Under the pieces are notes generated by a model. That model made no database searches. It had not been told where the DNA came from and was given only the letters and a program-made list of their open reading frames with translations. Of a DNA stretch of 64,000 nt, positions 1 through 9,083 are shown one piece after another (the stretch's first letter is position 1; the number at the start of each line of letters is the position of its first letter). The stretch comes from Bacillus sp. 2205SS5-2 (lineage in GTDB: Bacteria; Bacillota; Bacilli; Bacillales; Bacillaceae_K). Where the stretch lies: assembly GCF_037024155.1 (NCBI RefSeq), contig NZ_JAYKTS010000015.1, forward strand, positions 41,773 to 105,772, written 5' to 3'. Both the position numbers and the translations under genes were made by a program.

Positions 1-4
1 CATT

Positions 5-184
5 GGCTGTATTCGCAAAGATTGTGGCTTTTCGAATAAAAATGAATCCTTTGACTTGTATGACTCGTGCTCTTTTCCTAATGAAAAATACTCCATTCCA
101 GATGAAGAGTTAGAAATCAATCGAAAAATCCTTATTGCCTGTTTTTTCTTTGTGCCCATAGCAACAAAGTTTACGAAAAAAGCC
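5..184. repeat. MITE-like element, B-type subfamily
   Basis: It begins GGCTGTATTCGCAAAG and ends CGAAAAAAGCC, the imperfect inverted termini shared by the dispersed element family of this window. It is the uninterrupted equivalent of the copy near 63476-63819. The 8 bases after it are ATATCATT, and the 4 visible bases before it are CATT, which fits an 8-bp target duplication cut by the window edge. It lies just downstream of the thioredoxin-like gene. Non-coding. Confidence 0.75.
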
Positions 185-190
185 ATATCA

Positions 191-502
191 TTAGAGATTT
201 TGTAAAAAAGTCACAATTTCTTCTTTTGTTTTTCTATCTTTGCTGACGAACCTACCTCGCTCTTGGTCATCATGATAAGCAAGAAAGCTAGGAATGCCGA
301 AAATATCTAACTCAATACATAAGTCGATAAATTCATCACGATCTACATAGACGAAAGTATATTCTTGAAAGTCTTGCTCAATCTCAGGCAAAATAGGTTC
401 TATGATCCGACAATCTGGGCACCAATCTGCCGAAAACAAAAAAACGTGTTGTCCAGATTTTTTCATCGAATTGAATTCTTCAATAGATGCTAATTTCTTC
501 AT
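191..502 (-). CDS. ytpP: Thioredoxin-like protein YtpP
   Basis: A 103-residue single-domain thioredoxin-fold protein, the usual length for YtpP. The active-site motif is WCPDC at about residues 27-31, so both redox cysteines are present, although CPDC replaces the CGPC of classical thioredoxin. The cis-proline region IFGIPSF is at about residues 68-74. It is expected to act in the cytoplasm as a disulfide reductase or bacillithiol-linked redox protein; the exact partner is not visible. Its ATG directly follows the stop codon of the upstream EIIC-like gene, and its ribosome site (AGGAGG) lies inside that gene's last codons, so the two are translationally coupled. Confidence 0.85.
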   Translation of the reverse strand: MKKLASIEEFNSMKKSGQHVFLFSADWCPDCRIIEPILPEIEQDFQEYTFVYVDRDEFIDLCIELDIFGIPSFLAYHDDQERGRFVSKDRKTKEEIVTFLQNL

Positions 503-1528
503 TTATTTTCCTCCTGTATCTATTTTCATTTGGCCAAGTTTAATCCAGCCCATTTTTCTCATGAACTCTGATATTATCAAGGCAATCAACGCAGGTCCAG
601 CAATATGCAATAAAGCGACCTGCGTCATGATCTCCGGCGTGAATCCCATCGTTTTAAACGTCATGATTTGTCCAACGAAACCACTAGTCCCCATACCAGC
701 GCCTTCTTTGATATTTTCCATTTGCCAAACGGCGGTACCAATTGGAGCAATAATCATTCCTGCAAAGGTAGGCGGAATAAGAATTAGTGGATTCCTAACA
801 ATATTTGGAACTTGCAACATTGAGGTTCCTATCCCTTGTGCAAGCAATCCCCCAAATTTGTTTTCACGGTAACTAATTACCGCAAATCCTACCATTTGAG
901 CAGCACAGCCTATCGTCGCTGCTCCCGCTGCAATTCCGTCTAGACCTAACATTAAAGCAATCGCCACACTCGAAATAGGAGCCGTCAATGCAAGGCCCAT
1001 TAAGCCCGCAACTAATATTCCCATCGTAATGGGACGCTGTTCTGTCGCCCATTCAATCCAACTACCGAACAGTGTCATAAAATCAGCGATCCACGGACCA
1101 ATAAATGACGCGGCAGTAAAACCTACCAATATGGTCACAAAGGGGGTTAAGATGATATCGACTTTTGTCGTTTTACTCACTAGCTTCCCTATTTCTGTAG
1201 ACAATACGGCTGCGATATAAGCTCCGGAGGGCCCTCCAAGCGTTGCACCGGCCGCTCCTGTCACTACTGCAGCAAACATCACTAAAGGCGGTGCACCAAG
1301 CCCGTATGCGATTGCTGCCCCAATGGCGGGTCCCATTAGACTCATCGCTAAAGTACCCATTTCTGTAAAGAAGGGACTAAAGAAAAAATTTGTTTCCACA
1401 CCAATGGTCTTAATGATTAATCCAATAATTAAAGATGAAAAGAGTCCGAGCGCCATATAACTTAATGCATCAATAAAATAAGTTTTAAAAGAGAAATGAA
1501 TCCCTTTTTTCTCTAGGTAATGTTTCAT
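503..1528 (-). CDS. PTS EIIC-like integral membrane protein
   Basis: A 341-residue, strongly hydrophobic protein with roughly eight to ten membrane segments rich in glycine and alanine. It resembles the PTS_EIIC_2 family of stand-alone EIIC-type permeases found next to ytpP-like genes in bacilli. No EIIA or EIIB phosphorylation domain is fused or adjacent, so phosphotransferase coupling cannot be assumed and the substrate is unknown. It is the first gene of a two-gene unit with the thioredoxin-like gene; the stop codon and next ATG abut. The ATG is preceded by AGGAGG at about 8 bases. The family call is from overall sequence character. Confidence 0.7.
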   Translation of the reverse strand: MKHYLEKKGIHFSFKTYFIDALSYMALGLFSSLIIGLIIKTIGVETNFFFSPFFTEMGTLAMSLMGPAIGAAIAYGLGAPPLVMFAAVVTGAAGATLGGPSGAYIAAVLSTEIGKLVSKTTKVDIILTPFVTILVGFTAASFIGPWIADFMTLFGSWIEWATEQRPITMGILVAGLMGLALTAPISSVAIALMLGLDGIAAGAATIGCAAQMVGFAVISYRENKFGGLLAQGIGTSMLQVPNIVRNPLILIPPTFAGMIIAPIGTAVWQMENIKEGAGMGTSGFVGQIMTFKTMGFTPEIMTQVALLHIAGPALIALIISEFMRKMGWIKLGQMKIDTGGK

Positions 1529-1683
1529 TATATCCTCCTAATTCAATAGCAGTCTTTACTAGTGTAAAGACAACACAGAGGATTGTCCACAACTACACCT
1601 TAGTAAATAGATGCAGTAGCTAAACAAACTCGTGTATTACTTCCAGCTATCTTTGTTTCTAGAAGGAGCGAAATGAATTGACT

Positions 1684-2196
1684 TTACTCGTCCTTATACT
1701 CAATTGATGAAACAATCTTCATCATGAGTTTTGACTTCGATGCCATCTTGGATTCAGATGTCAAGATCGTCATTTTTGCTCCGCCCACTCCTACAATGAT
1801 TTGCACATGATCTTCATCAACATTACTACCCATTAAATAGCCGAATTTACCTTTTTTCTGATAAATATCATCCACAATTAAATCACTTTGCGTTTCCTTC
1901 GTTTGTTCGTAAACCACTTTACTAGCTTTATCTTCATTAGGATTGTAAAACAAAATAAATGTATCAGATCCTTTTTCAAGAATAATATTATTCTTTGATT
2001 CCTCTACTACTTTCATTCCAAATGGTGTATAGAAGTTAAAATTTTCTCCCTCTTTATTGCTCTTTTCTTTTTTTGCTTCGAAGACTTTGCTGACTTCTTC
2101 TTCTGCTGTTGCAATATTTTCTTCTAGTGTTGCTCGGCAACTAGATAATATTAAACCGATAAGTATTGTGATGCCTATCCTTCTTGTTAATTTCAT
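1684..2196 (-). CDS. Putative lipoprotein, function unknown
   Basis: The start is set at MKLTRRIG because AGGAGG lies 7 bases upstream; the longer frame from 2220 would place that site inside the gene. Residues 1-20 form a signal peptide with a lipobox-like LILSSC, so the mature protein probably begins at a lipidated cysteine on the outer face of the membrane. The rest is hydrophilic, with a charged region after the signal followed by a compact domain. No catalytic motif was recognised. It is monocistronic and faces away from ytoQ. Similar short lipoproteins are common in bacilli without known function. Confidence 0.7.
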   Translation of the reverse strand: MKLTRRIGITILIGLILSSCRATLEENIATAEEEVSKVFEAKKEKSNKEGENFNFYTPFGMKVVEESKNNIILEKGSDTFILFYNPNEDKASKVVYEQTKETQSDLIVDDIYQKKGKFGYLMGSNVDEDHVQIIVGVGGAKMTILTSESKMASKSKLMMKIVSSIEYKDE

Positions 2197-2430
2197 ACGG
2201 TTTCCTCCTAAATAAATCATAGGTTAGGACTTCGATTGAAAAAATAATACTTTGCCGCACCTATCTATTTCAAGTACTTCAATCCTTATTTTACCTTTGG
2301 AGAATGGTATTGACAACCTCGTCCCATCTTCACTAATATGTTCATATGATGGATTTCAAACAGCCTCAGGGGGAAGTTCAGGAGTATTCGTGATACAATA
2401 AGTTGGACTACATAGTTAGGAGGAATTGAT

Positions 2431-2877
2431 TTGAATTTAACGGTCTACCTTGCTGGCGAAATTCATAGCTCTTGGAGAAATGAGGTAAAAGAAAAAGCTA
2501 GTTCACTTAGCCTACCGCTTTCATTTGTCGGTCCGATGGAAAACCATGAACGATCAGACTCAGTTGGAGAGGACATCCTCGGTGAGCAACATACCCCCAT
2601 TGCTAAGGATGAGGTTGCATCGAGTATTAATAATTTCCGTACACAAGTATTATTAGGTAAATCCGATATTGTTATCGCACTCTTTGGAGAAAAATATAAA
2701 CAATGGAATAGTGCCATGGATGCTAGTACAGCAATCGCTCTCGGAAAGCCATTAATACTAATACGTCCAAAGAACTTGCACCACCCATTAAAAGAACTTT
2801 CCCAAAAAGTTACTGTTACAGTAGAAACCATTGATCAAGCCCTACAAGTTCTTACCTACGTATTCGAAAATGAGTGA
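2431..2877 (+). CDS. ytoQ: YtoQ family protein
   Basis: A 148-residue protein matching the YtoQ family in length and in its opening, LTVYLAGEIHSSWR. Such openings occur in nucleoside 2-deoxyribosyltransferase-like Rossmann proteins, but no enzymatic activity is established here. The start codon is TTG, supported by AGGAGG 7 bases upstream; no in-frame ATG fits. The segment LGKSDIVIALFGEKYKQWN followed by ASTAIALGKPLILIRP resembles the nucleotide-sugar pocket of that fold (inference). It stands alone between a divergent lipoprotein gene and a convergent DUF84 gene. Confidence 0.8.
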   Translation: MNLTVYLAGEIHSSWRNEVKEKASSLSLPLSFVGPMENHERSDSVGEDILGEQHTPIAKDEVASSINNFRTQVLLGKSDIVIALFGEKYKQWNSAMDASTAIALGKPLILIRPKNLHHPLKELSQKVTVTVETIDQALQVLTYVFENE

Positions 2878-2977
2878 AAAATAGGTTATTTTCGCAAAGC
2901 TTGTGGCTGTCTTTTTCTCCCGTGCCATAAGCCACTGTAGCTTGACCAATGCTACTTCAAGAATTTCACTTGGACTC

Positions 2978-3017
2978 CAATAAGGGACCAACTCAGTACT
3001 GAGTTGGTCCCTTATTG
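2978..3017. terminator. 40-bp perfect palindrome, bidirectional terminator
   Basis: The sequence is a perfect inverted repeat centred on AGTACT between positions 2997 and 2998, with 20 paired bases per arm and AT-rich outer ends. It separates convergent ytoQ and the DUF84 gene. The DUF84 stop codon (complement of 2993-2995) lies inside the palindrome, so the terminator supplies the last codons of that gene. Confidence 0.75.
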
Positions 3018-3532
3018 CTTTTGCATCGATACTCCCATTGACCAATTAAAAGATTCAGGACATGCTCAAACATTTGTTGTCTCGAAATCTTTCCATTGGA
3101 GAAGACTCCTACAGCTCCTTCCTTTTTAGAGACATCTTTTGTTTGACAATATTCATCCATGATGGGACCTAGCTCTTCTCCCTGTCTAAGTCGAGTGGAC
3201 ATCTCTTCAGGCAATAAAAACCGAGCTCCCCCTGCAATAATCGGGGACTCATTTTCCATCGAAAGAACCCCCCAATTACAAAGGGCCAACCCCGCAATCG
3301 TTTCAGTGACACCTCCTTCTAGTCCTATTCCAATCGTACTTTCTGTCGCTAACCGGGCACGCTCCGCTCTATTTATCGCCCCTTTTAATGTCTCCTCATC
3401 TGTCAACGGTTGGTCATTTACACCTGAGTTTGTCTGGATGGACACGAGTTCATAAACACGACCATTCTCTCTGAAAGCCTCTTCTACTGCTTTCACCTTT
3501 GCTGGATTTTTGGAACCAATCGCTATCTTCAA
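2993..3532 (-). CDS. DUF84 family NTPase (YjjX-like, inosine/xanthosine triphosphatase)
   Basis: A 179-residue protein of the DUF84 family. It opens with MKIAIGSKNPAKVKAVEEAF, the nucleotide-binding start shared with YjjX and the Ham1-like fold. Other family signatures are GVNDQPLTDEETLKGAINRA at about residues 38-57 and GIGLEGGV at about 68-75. Family members hydrolyse ITP and XTP and clean the nucleotide pool, so a cytoplasmic house-cleaning role is likely. The last dozen residues are encoded by a perfect palindrome, which probably extended the native C-terminus. The ATG is weakly preceded by an AAAGGAG-like site. Confidence 0.75.
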   Translation of the reverse strand: MKIAIGSKNPAKVKAVEEAFRENGRVYELVSIQTNSGVNDQPLTDEETLKGAINRAERARLATESTIGIGLEGGVTETIAGLALCNWGVLSMENESPIIAGGARFLLPEEMSTRLRQGEELGPIMDEYCQTKDVSKKEGAVGVFSNGKISRQQMFEHVLNLLIGQWEYRCKSNKGPTQY

Positions 3533-3621
3533 ATAAAAAACTCCTTTAATTTAGCAATGTATTCTTTACCGTAGATGCTACCTGCCTAGGCTAAGGCAAA
3601 ATGGTATTATCTTTTTCATGA

Positions 3622-3802
3622 GGCTCTTTCGTATACCTTGTTGATCTTGACACAAAGAAAAACAAGCATTCGGGTTTTATTCGATTGATTTCTTCCTTTT
3701 TATCTAGAAATGAAGAATTTTCCACTAGGAAAAGAGCACGAAGTCATACAAATCAGGGGATATATCCCTATCCGAAAAGCCACAATTTTTGCGAAAAATG
3801 CC
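3622..3802. repeat. MITE-like element, B-type subfamily
   Basis: It begins AGGCTCTTTCGTATACC and ends GCGAAAAATGCC. The interior contains the B-type signature (GAAATGAAGAATTTTCCA and AGGAAAAGAGCACGAAG) also present at 8840, 42152 and 63476. No target duplication is obvious. It lies downstream of ytoP, just beyond its terminator. Confidence 0.7.
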
Positions 3803-3806
3803 TTCC

Positions 3807-3838
3807 TAAAAAAAGCCTAAGCATCTGCTTAGGCTTCC
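3807..3838 (-). terminator. Terminator of ytoP
   Basis: An inverted repeat, AAGCCTAAGCA / TGCTTAGGCTT with a 2-base loop, is followed on the minus strand by a T-run. It sits directly after the ytoP stop codon. Confidence 0.85.
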
Positions 3839-3841
3839 TTG

Positions 3842-4915
3842 TTAACTATTTTGGCGTATGGTTTCAATGGTCGAAGAATCACAAGTTTTTACAAGCTTGA
3901 CGATTAACTCTTTTGCAGCAGCGTAATCGTCTACATGTATCATAGAAGCATGTGTGTGAATATAACGAGAACAAATACCAATAACAGCACTCGGTACCCC
4001 TTCGTTAGACATATGAACTCGTCCAGCGTCGGTTCCACCTTGTGAAACAAAGTACTGATACGGTATTTTATGTGACTCTGCCGTATCTAAAATAAATTCT
4101 CTAATCCCACGATGCGTAACCATAGAGCGATCGAGGATACGAAGTAATGCCCCTTTACCAAGTTGACCAAATTCATTTTTATCCCCTGACATATCATTAG
4201 CTGGACTAGCATCTAAGGCAAAGAATATATCCGGATTAATCATCGTTGCTGCCGTTTGCGCCCCCCGTAACCCCACTTCTTCTTGGACAGTCGCTCCTGA
4301 ATAGAGGACATTCGGTAAGGTTTCATTCTTCAGTTCTTTTAACAGTTCAATCGCTAACCCACAGCCGTACCGATTATCCCAAGCTTTTGCTAATATCTTT
4401 TTCTCATTTGCCATCGGCGTAAAAGGACAGATTGGCAAGATTTGTTGACCTGGTTTGATGCCAATCATTTTAGCATCATCTTGATCGTCTGCTCCAATAT
4501 CAATAAGCATATTTTTTATTTCCATTGGTTTTTTTCGTGCTTCTTCAGATAACAAATGAGGAGGAATTGAGCCAATCACACCTATTATTGGCCCAGCATC
4601 TGTCATAATCTGAACACGTTGAGCAAGCAAGACTTGACTCCACCAACCACCCAGGGTTTGAAAACGAATCATTCCGTTGTCAGTAATTGCAGTAACCATG
4701 AATCCTACTTCATCCATATGACCTGCTACCATTACTGTTGGTCCTTTTTCCTCTCCTCTTTTCACACCAAAAATGCTCCCTAACCCATCTTGAATAATTT
4801 CTTCAGAATATGTACTAAGTTGTTCTTTCATAAATTTGCGAACGAGATGCTCATTGCCCGGTGCTCCTGGTAATTCAGTTAAAGTACGAAATAATTGTAG
4901 TGTATCGTTATTCAT
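3842..4915 (-). CDS. ytoP: M42 family glutamyl aminopeptidase YtoP
   Basis: The start is placed at [10 protein letters not shown], where AAAGGAG lies 8 bases upstream; a 47-codon upstream extension has no ribosome site and is not conserved in character. The resulting 357-residue protein has the length of M42 tetrahedral aminopeptidases. Metal-binding and catalytic blocks are visible: [11 protein letters not shown] near residue 65, AWDNRYGCG near 180, [12 protein letters not shown] near 210 and [10 protein letters not shown] near 315. It should remove N-terminal residues from peptides in the cytoplasm, using two divalent metals. It is monocistronic, with its own terminator. Confidence 0.9.
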   Translation of the reverse strand: MNNDTLQLFRTLTELPGAPGNEHLVRKFMKEQLSTYSEEIIQDGLGSIFGVKRGEEKGPTVMVAGHMDEVGFMVTAITDNGMIRFQTLGGWWSQVLLAQRVQIMTDAGPIIGVIGSIPPHLLSEEARKKPMEIKNMLIDIGADDQDDAKMIGIKPGQQILPICPFTPMANEKKILAKAWDNRYGCGLAIELLKELKNETLPNVLYSGATVQEEVGLRGAQTAATMINPDIFFALDASPANDMSGDKNEFGQLGKGALLRILDRSMVTHRGIREFILDTAESHKIPYQYFVSQGGTDAGRVHMSNEGVPSAVIGICSRYIHTHASMIHVDDYAAAKELIVKLVKTCDSSTIETIRQNS

Positions 4916-5072
4916 TATCCTGCTCCTTTTCTTTATGTCACCTCTTATTGTACTGAAGAATCCTCTTCGTTTCCACTTTTGTCGTTCCATCCCTTCCCTT
5001 TGCTTATTTATAGATGAATACAACTCAGAAGTTTTGTATACTAATACTATAGCCAAATTGGAGGGAATGTAG

Positions 5073-5390
5073 ATGAACTGGAAATCTGTATTATTTGGAG
5101 CCGCGGTTGGAGTAGCAGGAGCCTATCTCTATAGAGAAAGCATGAAAAATAAAACGTATATCTCTTCAGAAAAAGTCCTTCATCAAGTAAAAGAATCATT
5201 TAAAGTAAAAGGACCAATCAATGGTTCTTGGATTCATATGGAACCAGAAAAATATGAATTAGCACCCATGACAAAAGAAATATTTCGGGGGGGAATTTCA
5301 CGTCATCGAAACGGTCAAAATGAACATTTTGAATTTATTGCCGATGCTCATACTGGAACGATTATGGATATTTCTCTTATGAATAAATAA
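5073..5390 (+). CDS. ytzB: PepSY-like membrane-anchored small protein (YtzB-like)
   Basis: A 105-residue protein with one N-terminal membrane segment at about residues 5-20 ([15 protein letters not shown]), followed by a PepSY-like domain ending in [15 protein letters not shown], the typical closing strand of that fold. The ATG has GGAGG 8 bases upstream. It is divergent from ytoP, as ytzB is in B. subtilis, which is the basis for the symbol. The PepSY fold is associated with peptidase inhibition and sensing; no direct function is known. Confidence 0.7.
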   Translation: MNWKSVLFGAAVGVAGAYLYRESMKNKTYISSEKVLHQVKESFKVKGPINGSWIHMEPEKYELAPMTKEIFRGGISRHRNGQNEHFEFIADAHTGTIMDISLMNK

Positions 5391-5731
5391 ACCTGCTTAA
5401 TGATTAATTTAGTCTGTTTCGCAAAGTTTGTCTTTTTTCACAGCAGTATATTTCTCTTAATAAAGAAACCATCCAAATGTGAATAGCAAAAATCTATACT
5501 GGATGAGTCTCTAGCCAAGTAATTTACGCAAAGTCCAAAATCAGAAAAAAACCGTCTTTTTAGGTTGATAGTACTAAAACGGTCTATATTAGACGAAAAA
5601 GAGGCCAGAACCCTTCTACAAATAGGTTTTTGACCTCTTTTCCTTCTGAGTTAATCTCTCATACCTCTCCTACTGATGGAAGCTTGAAGGTCCAATGAAT
5701 CAAACTAGTCCTCCGCTAATATAACCAGGTT
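5391..5731. other. Intergenic stretch with MITE fragment and hairpin
   Basis: No gene is apparent. TCTGTTTCGCAAAGTTTG near 5414 is a left-end fragment of the dispersed element. A terminator-like hairpin for ytnP (minus strand) occupies about 5596-5642, with arms AAAAGAGG and CCTCTTTT. Confidence 0.5.
5596..5642 (-). terminator. Probable terminator of ytnP
   Basis: Complementary arms AAAAAGAGGCC and GACCTCTTTT enclose an imperfect inner stem. On the minus strand the hairpin ends in a T-run, about 90 bases after the ytnP stop codon. Confidence 0.5.
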
Positions 5732-6574
5732 TCACTTCCCTCTTTTCACCTCAGCAAGCGCTTCTCCTTGTTCATTTAATCTAAGGGCACGATACTGAGC
5801 ATCATGGTAAAACAAGAACCAATAATTTTCAGCCTTTGCTTTTGAAATCCACTTTTCTTTTGCTTGAATTGATTTCATTGGATAATCGTCGTATGCTAGT
5901 ACCCATAAAGGATTTAGGTGAGCATGTGTTGGCATGATATCAGCCATATGAATCAGTCTGTGTTCTTCATATTCAATGGTGATGATTGAATGTCCGTCAC
6001 TGTGACCACCTGTCTCAATCATCTTCAGCCCTGGTAATATTTCTATCTCGTTTTGAAAAGAGCTAACTTGATGCTGAATGGCCGTCCAGTTGTCCTTCCA
6101 ATATGTATTTTGTGAGCGAATGTTAGGGCTCTGCATTTCTGTCCATTCCGTCTCCGATGTATAGATCTTCGCCGTTGGGAAAGCAGAGAATAATTCTCCA
6201 TTTTCTTGTTTCGATAAACCAGATGCATGGTCAAAATGCATATGCGTCATTAAAATAATATCGATTTCCTCCGGCTTAATTTCGAGTTTTGCAAGCGATG
6301 CTTCAACGGAAGATTCTTCTTCCACTCCATAATTTCGCTTTTGTTTCTCTGTTAGCCGATTTACACCAATCCCAGATTCAATCATAATGTTTTTGCCCAT
6401 ATATTGAAAAAATATCGGGTCGGTTCTTAGCTCTATCTGATTTTTTTCATTACAATCGTATCTTTTTGACCATAGTGGCTTAGGGACTACGCCAAACATT
6501 GCTCCACCATCCATATGTGTAACTCCACCGTTAAGCCATGTAAAAGTTATATCTCCAAGTGTTAATTGTTCCAC
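5732..6574 (-). CDS. ytnP: YtnP family metallo-beta-lactamase-fold lactonase
   Basis: A 280-residue metallo-beta-lactamase-fold hydrolase. The dinuclear metal motif HMHFDHASG is at about residues 111-119, with a further histidine in GGHSDGHS near 190 and aspartate in [10 protein letters not shown] near 212. The closest described family is YtnP, a lactonase that opens homoserine-lactone-like signals and is regarded as quorum quenching. The N-terminal segment containing [11 protein letters not shown] is typical of that family. It is probably cytoplasmic, as no signal peptide is seen. The actual substrate cannot be read from the sequence. Confidence 0.85.
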   Translation of the reverse strand: MEQLTLGDITFTWLNGGVTHMDGGAMFGVVPKPLWSKRYDCNEKNQIELRTDPIFFQYMGKNIMIESGIGVNRLTEKQKRNYGVEEESSVEASLAKLEIKPEEIDIILMTHMHFDHASGLSKQENGELFSAFPTAKIYTSETEWTEMQSPNIRSQNTYWKDNWTAIQHQVSSFQNEIEILPGLKMIETGGHSDGHSIITIEYEEHRLIHMADIMPTHAHLNPLWVLAYDDYPMKSIQAKEKWISKAKAENYWFLFYHDAQYRALRLNEQGEALAEVKRGK

Positions 6575-6689
6575 TACTATCCCCCCATTCTTTTCTCCAT
6601 TGTATCATGTAAGATACTCACAAGAAAAAAATCCACATTATTAAATTTTGCAATTAAAAGTGCAGAGATCTTGACTCAACCTAATGTTA

Positions 6690-6822
6690 AAAAAGCTATT
6701 TCCGCAAAGTTGGTTGCTTTTGTTTAGGGACATCTTTCCGTCTATTTTTGATGAAAATCAACAGCAAAATGGAGGATTCCATATAAAAATTAAATGAAAG
6801 AGCAAGAATATATACGATAAGT
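6690..6822. repeat. Degraded MITE-like element
   Basis: The left end AGCTATTTCCGCAAAG, an interior CCGTCTATTTTTGATG, and the right end ATATATACGATAAG match the element family, but the middle is shortened. No target duplication is visible. It lies between ytnP and trmB. Confidence 0.5.
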
Positions 6823-6829
6823 GCAAAAA

Positions 6830-6866
6830 AAAGATAAAAAACCATTCCCATGGCTTTTTATCTTTG
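6830..6866 (-). terminator. Terminator of trmB
   Basis: Arms AAAGATAAAAA-CCAT and ATGG-TTTTTATCTTT form a hairpin followed on the minus strand by TTTTTTTGC. It is immediately downstream of the trmB stop codon. Confidence 0.75.
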
Positions 6867-6877
6867 GATTTAAGTTA

Positions 6878-7522
6878 TTATTTTTTAGGATAACGAACTT
6901 CACTTCGATAAATTCTTTGACCTTTGGAAGAGAATTTCTCTTCATACTCAGTCATAATATTTCCTTCAAAGTCACTTTGATGCAAATCAAGACTCACATA
7001 GGTTAACGGTAGTCCGTAAAAAGAAAAACTTTGCAAAGAGTACTCAAATAAACCTTGATTATCGGTTTTAAAGTGAATTTCCCCTTCGTTCACAAGAATA
7101 TTTTCATATATACGTAAAAAACTTTCATGGGTTAACCGTCTTTTTGCATGCCGAGCTTTTGGCCAAGGATCCGAAAAATTCAAATATACTCGGTCTATTT
7201 CACCATCCGCAAAGTAATCCTCTAAATTTTGTGCATCCACACTTAAAATCTTCACATTTGGAAGCTCTGCTTCAATTAATCGATCGAGCGCCGTAATTAT
7301 TATACTTTCATAATACTCAATGCCAATATAATTGATGGAAGGATTCGCTCTTGCCATTTCTGTAATGAATTGGCCCTTTCCCGTTCCTACTTCTATATGA
7401 ATTGGTTGATTATCTTCGAAAACCTCATGCCAGTTTCCCTTATGCTCTTGGGGAGTACCAATAGCATATTGAGGATATGAATTTAGTTTATCTTTAGCCC
7501 ATGGCTTATGTCGTAATCGCAT
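6878..7522 (-). CDS. trmB: tRNA (guanine-N7-)-methyltransferase TrmB
   Basis: A 214-residue class I SAM methyltransferase of the TrmB family (YtmQ in B. subtilis), which makes m7G46 in tRNA variable loops. Family motifs are [10 protein letters not shown] near residue 41 (SAM binding), GIEYYES near 67, and [16 protein letters not shown] near 115, where the aspartate and PWPK are signature residues. The C-terminal TEYEEKF is also conserved. The ATG is preceded by an AGGTGAG-like site. It is divergent from ytzH, as in related bacilli. Confidence 0.95.
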   Translation of the reverse strand: MRLRHKPWAKDKLNSYPQYAIGTPQEHKGNWHEVFEDNQPIHIEVGTGKGQFITEMARANPSINYIGIEYYESIIITALDRLIEAELPNVKILSVDAQNLEDYFADGEIDRVYLNFSDPWPKARHAKRRLTHESFLRIYENILVNEGEIHFKTDNQGLFEYSLQSFSFYGLPLTYVSLDLHQSDFEGNIMTEYEEKFSSKGQRIYRSEVRYPKK

Positions 7523-7606
7523 TAGGACTCACCTTTCTATAATTGTATCGTTCAAAACATAACATGACCATACATTTCTCGCAACCTTTTTTCCGTTCGT
7601 ATAATC

Positions 7607-7645
7607 TAAAAAGGAATTCACACACTATGTGTGAATTCCTTTTTA
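7607..7645 (+). terminator. Terminator-like hairpin in the ytzH leader
   Basis: A perfect 18-bp stem with a 3-base loop (TTCACACA CTA TGTGTGAA core) ends in TTTTT on the plus strand. It stops about 30 bases before the ytzH ATG. Its position fits either an attenuator for ytzH or a barrier between the divergent trmB and ytzH promoters. Confidence 0.65.
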
Positions 7646-7676
7646 ACAAATTATCGTGAAAGGTGGAATCGTATTA

Positions 7677-7955
7677 ATGCCGTTAAATCAACAAAACCAA
7701 ATGGATTTACTTACTGATATATTAAATAATCACCTTACAGATTGCTGTGGATCTGTAGCAGAATGTGAGCAGGTAGAACGTTTAGTTAAATCATTAATGG
7801 TGAATGGAGGTGTAAACCATCAGGTAAAATCTGCTTTAGAAGAAATTTACAAATATAGCCAAGAGGGCAAAGGAACTCACCACTTGAATGAGCACATTCA
7901 GTCTCATCAAGAAAATCTTCAAAGTTGGGTGAATGACGTAAATTCCTTAACTTAA
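7677..7955 (+). CDS. ytzH: YtzH-like protein
   Basis: The start is the ATG of MPLNQQNQ, giving 92 residues, the usual size of YtzH; the in-frame GTG 21 bases upstream overlaps the ribosome site (AAAGGTGG). It is an all-helical, soluble-looking protein with a CC pair near residue 26 and a histidine-rich tail. No function is known for the family. Its stop overlaps the end of the convergent ytmP by 4 bases, an arrangement typical of the ytzH-ytmP locus. Confidence 0.8.
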   Translation: MPLNQQNQMDLLTDILNNHLTDCCGSVAECEQVERLVKSLMVNGGVNHQVKSALEEIYKYSQEGKGTHHLNEHIQSHQENLQSWVNDVNSLT

Positions 7956-8728
7956 AGAATTCTATGCAGGTATTCAATCCAATGATTCATTTCATGAAAA
8001 CGGCTCTTTGTTTTGTGCCACTGAACGGAAAGTAATGTTTGTGAAACCACATACCATTTCATTCTGAGAAGAAGAGAATCAGTTAATTTTAAGCCGTACT
8101 GCTGTAACCATACCTCCCACTCTTCTACCGGAATGTACCAATATAACAGTGGACCTAAATCAACTGCCGGATCCGCTATCATAGCCCCGTCCCAATCGAT
8201 TAAATACAACTGGTTGTAATCTGAAAGCAACCAGTTGTTATGATTGACATCTCCATGACAAACCACAAATTCCTCATTATGAATTTGCTTAATTTCTTGT
8301 TGAAGAAATTCAATCGCTTCTTTCACAATTGGTAAGTGAACAACCTCACTCTCAAGATTTGTTTCAATTTCAGACAGCATCTGCTCAGGACGAAAGGGCT
8401 CAACTTGTAACCTTTGCAACATACTAAGAAGCGGTTTTGTACTATGAATTTTATTTAATAATTTTGCTACTTTATCTTGTTTCATTTCTTCTGCTATTAA
8501 TTCTCGCCCATTCAGCCACTGCTGAGCCGTAATCACATCTCCATTTTCAAGGCGCTTTGTCCAAATTAATTTTGGAACAATTCCTTCTGCAGAGAGCACA
8601 GCTAAAAAAGGTGAAGAATTTCTTTTCAAAAAAAGTTTTTGTTCTTCTCGCTGTGCAAAAAAAGCTTCACCTGTGGCTCCTCCTGCAGGTGTTATTTCCC
8701 ATTCATGATCAAATAAATGTTCCAACAT
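7952..8728 (-). CDS. ytmP: Phosphotransferase family protein YtmP (choline/aminoglycoside kinase fold)
   Basis: A 258-residue protein of the APH/choline kinase fold. The catalytic Brenner block VCHGDVNHNNWLLSD lies near residue 158, and the metal-binding LIDWDGAMIADPAVDLG near 177. The N-terminal lobe contains the ATP-lysine segment QKLFLKRNSSPF near residue 30. Members probably phosphorylate small hydroxyl substrates such as choline or sugars, but the YtmP substrate is not known. It is a single gene, convergent and slightly overlapping with ytzH. Confidence 0.85.
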   Translation of the reverse strand: MLEHLFDHEWEITPAGGATGEAFFAQREEQKLFLKRNSSPFLAVLSAEGIVPKLIWTKRLENGDVITAQQWLNGRELIAEEMKQDKVAKLLNKIHSTKPLLSMLQRLQVEPFRPEQMLSEIETNLESEVVHLPIVKEAIEFLQQEIKQIHNEEFVVCHGDVNHNNWLLSDYNQLYLIDWDGAMIADPAVDLGPLLYWYIPVEEWEVWLQQYGLKLTDSLLLRMKWYVVSQTLLSVQWHKTKSRFHEMNHWIEYLHRIL

Positions 8729-8839
8729 AAGTCACCTTCAATTGTATCGCTGATACTAGCGGAAATTCTATAGAGAGCAATAAGACATTAATACTATGTT
8801 TATCTCATTTTCAAATAGTTATATTATCACTTTAGTTTA

Positions 8840-8977
8840 GGCTGTTTTTTCGTAAACATTGGTGCTGTTCGAATAATAGATAATACATTTCTAGATAAAA
8901 AGGAAGAAATCAATCGAAAAAAACCTACTGCCTGTATTTTCTTTGTGTCAAGAGCAACAAAGGCTACGAAAAGAGCC
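8840..8977. repeat. MITE-like element, shortened B-type
   Basis: It begins GGCTGTTTTTTCGTAAAC and ends CGAAAAGAGCC, with the B-type interior (TTTCTAGATAAAAAGGAAG then TTTTCTTTGTGTCAAGAGC). No clear 8-bp duplication is present. It lies between ytmP and the amyX terminator. Confidence 0.65.
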
Positions 8978-8988
8978 TATTAAAAAGA

Positions 8989-9033
8989 AAAAGACAGCTA
9001 TTGAAAAAAGTGGGCAACAATAGCTATCTTCTT
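8989..9033 (-). terminator. Terminator of amyX
   Basis: Arms AAGACAGCTATTG and CAATAGCTATCTT form a stem with a longer loop; the minus-strand product ends in CTTTTTCTTTTT. It lies about 50 bases after the amyX stop codon. Confidence 0.7.
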
Positions 9034-9083
9034 TGAATTTTATCTTTTTTCCCTATGATTCGTCAAGGCTTCGTCAAAATCTG

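Noticed and set aside
2842..3045. A 67-codon frame overlapping ytoQ and the DUF84 end
   Set aside because: It overlaps the palindrome and two real genes and has no ribosome site.
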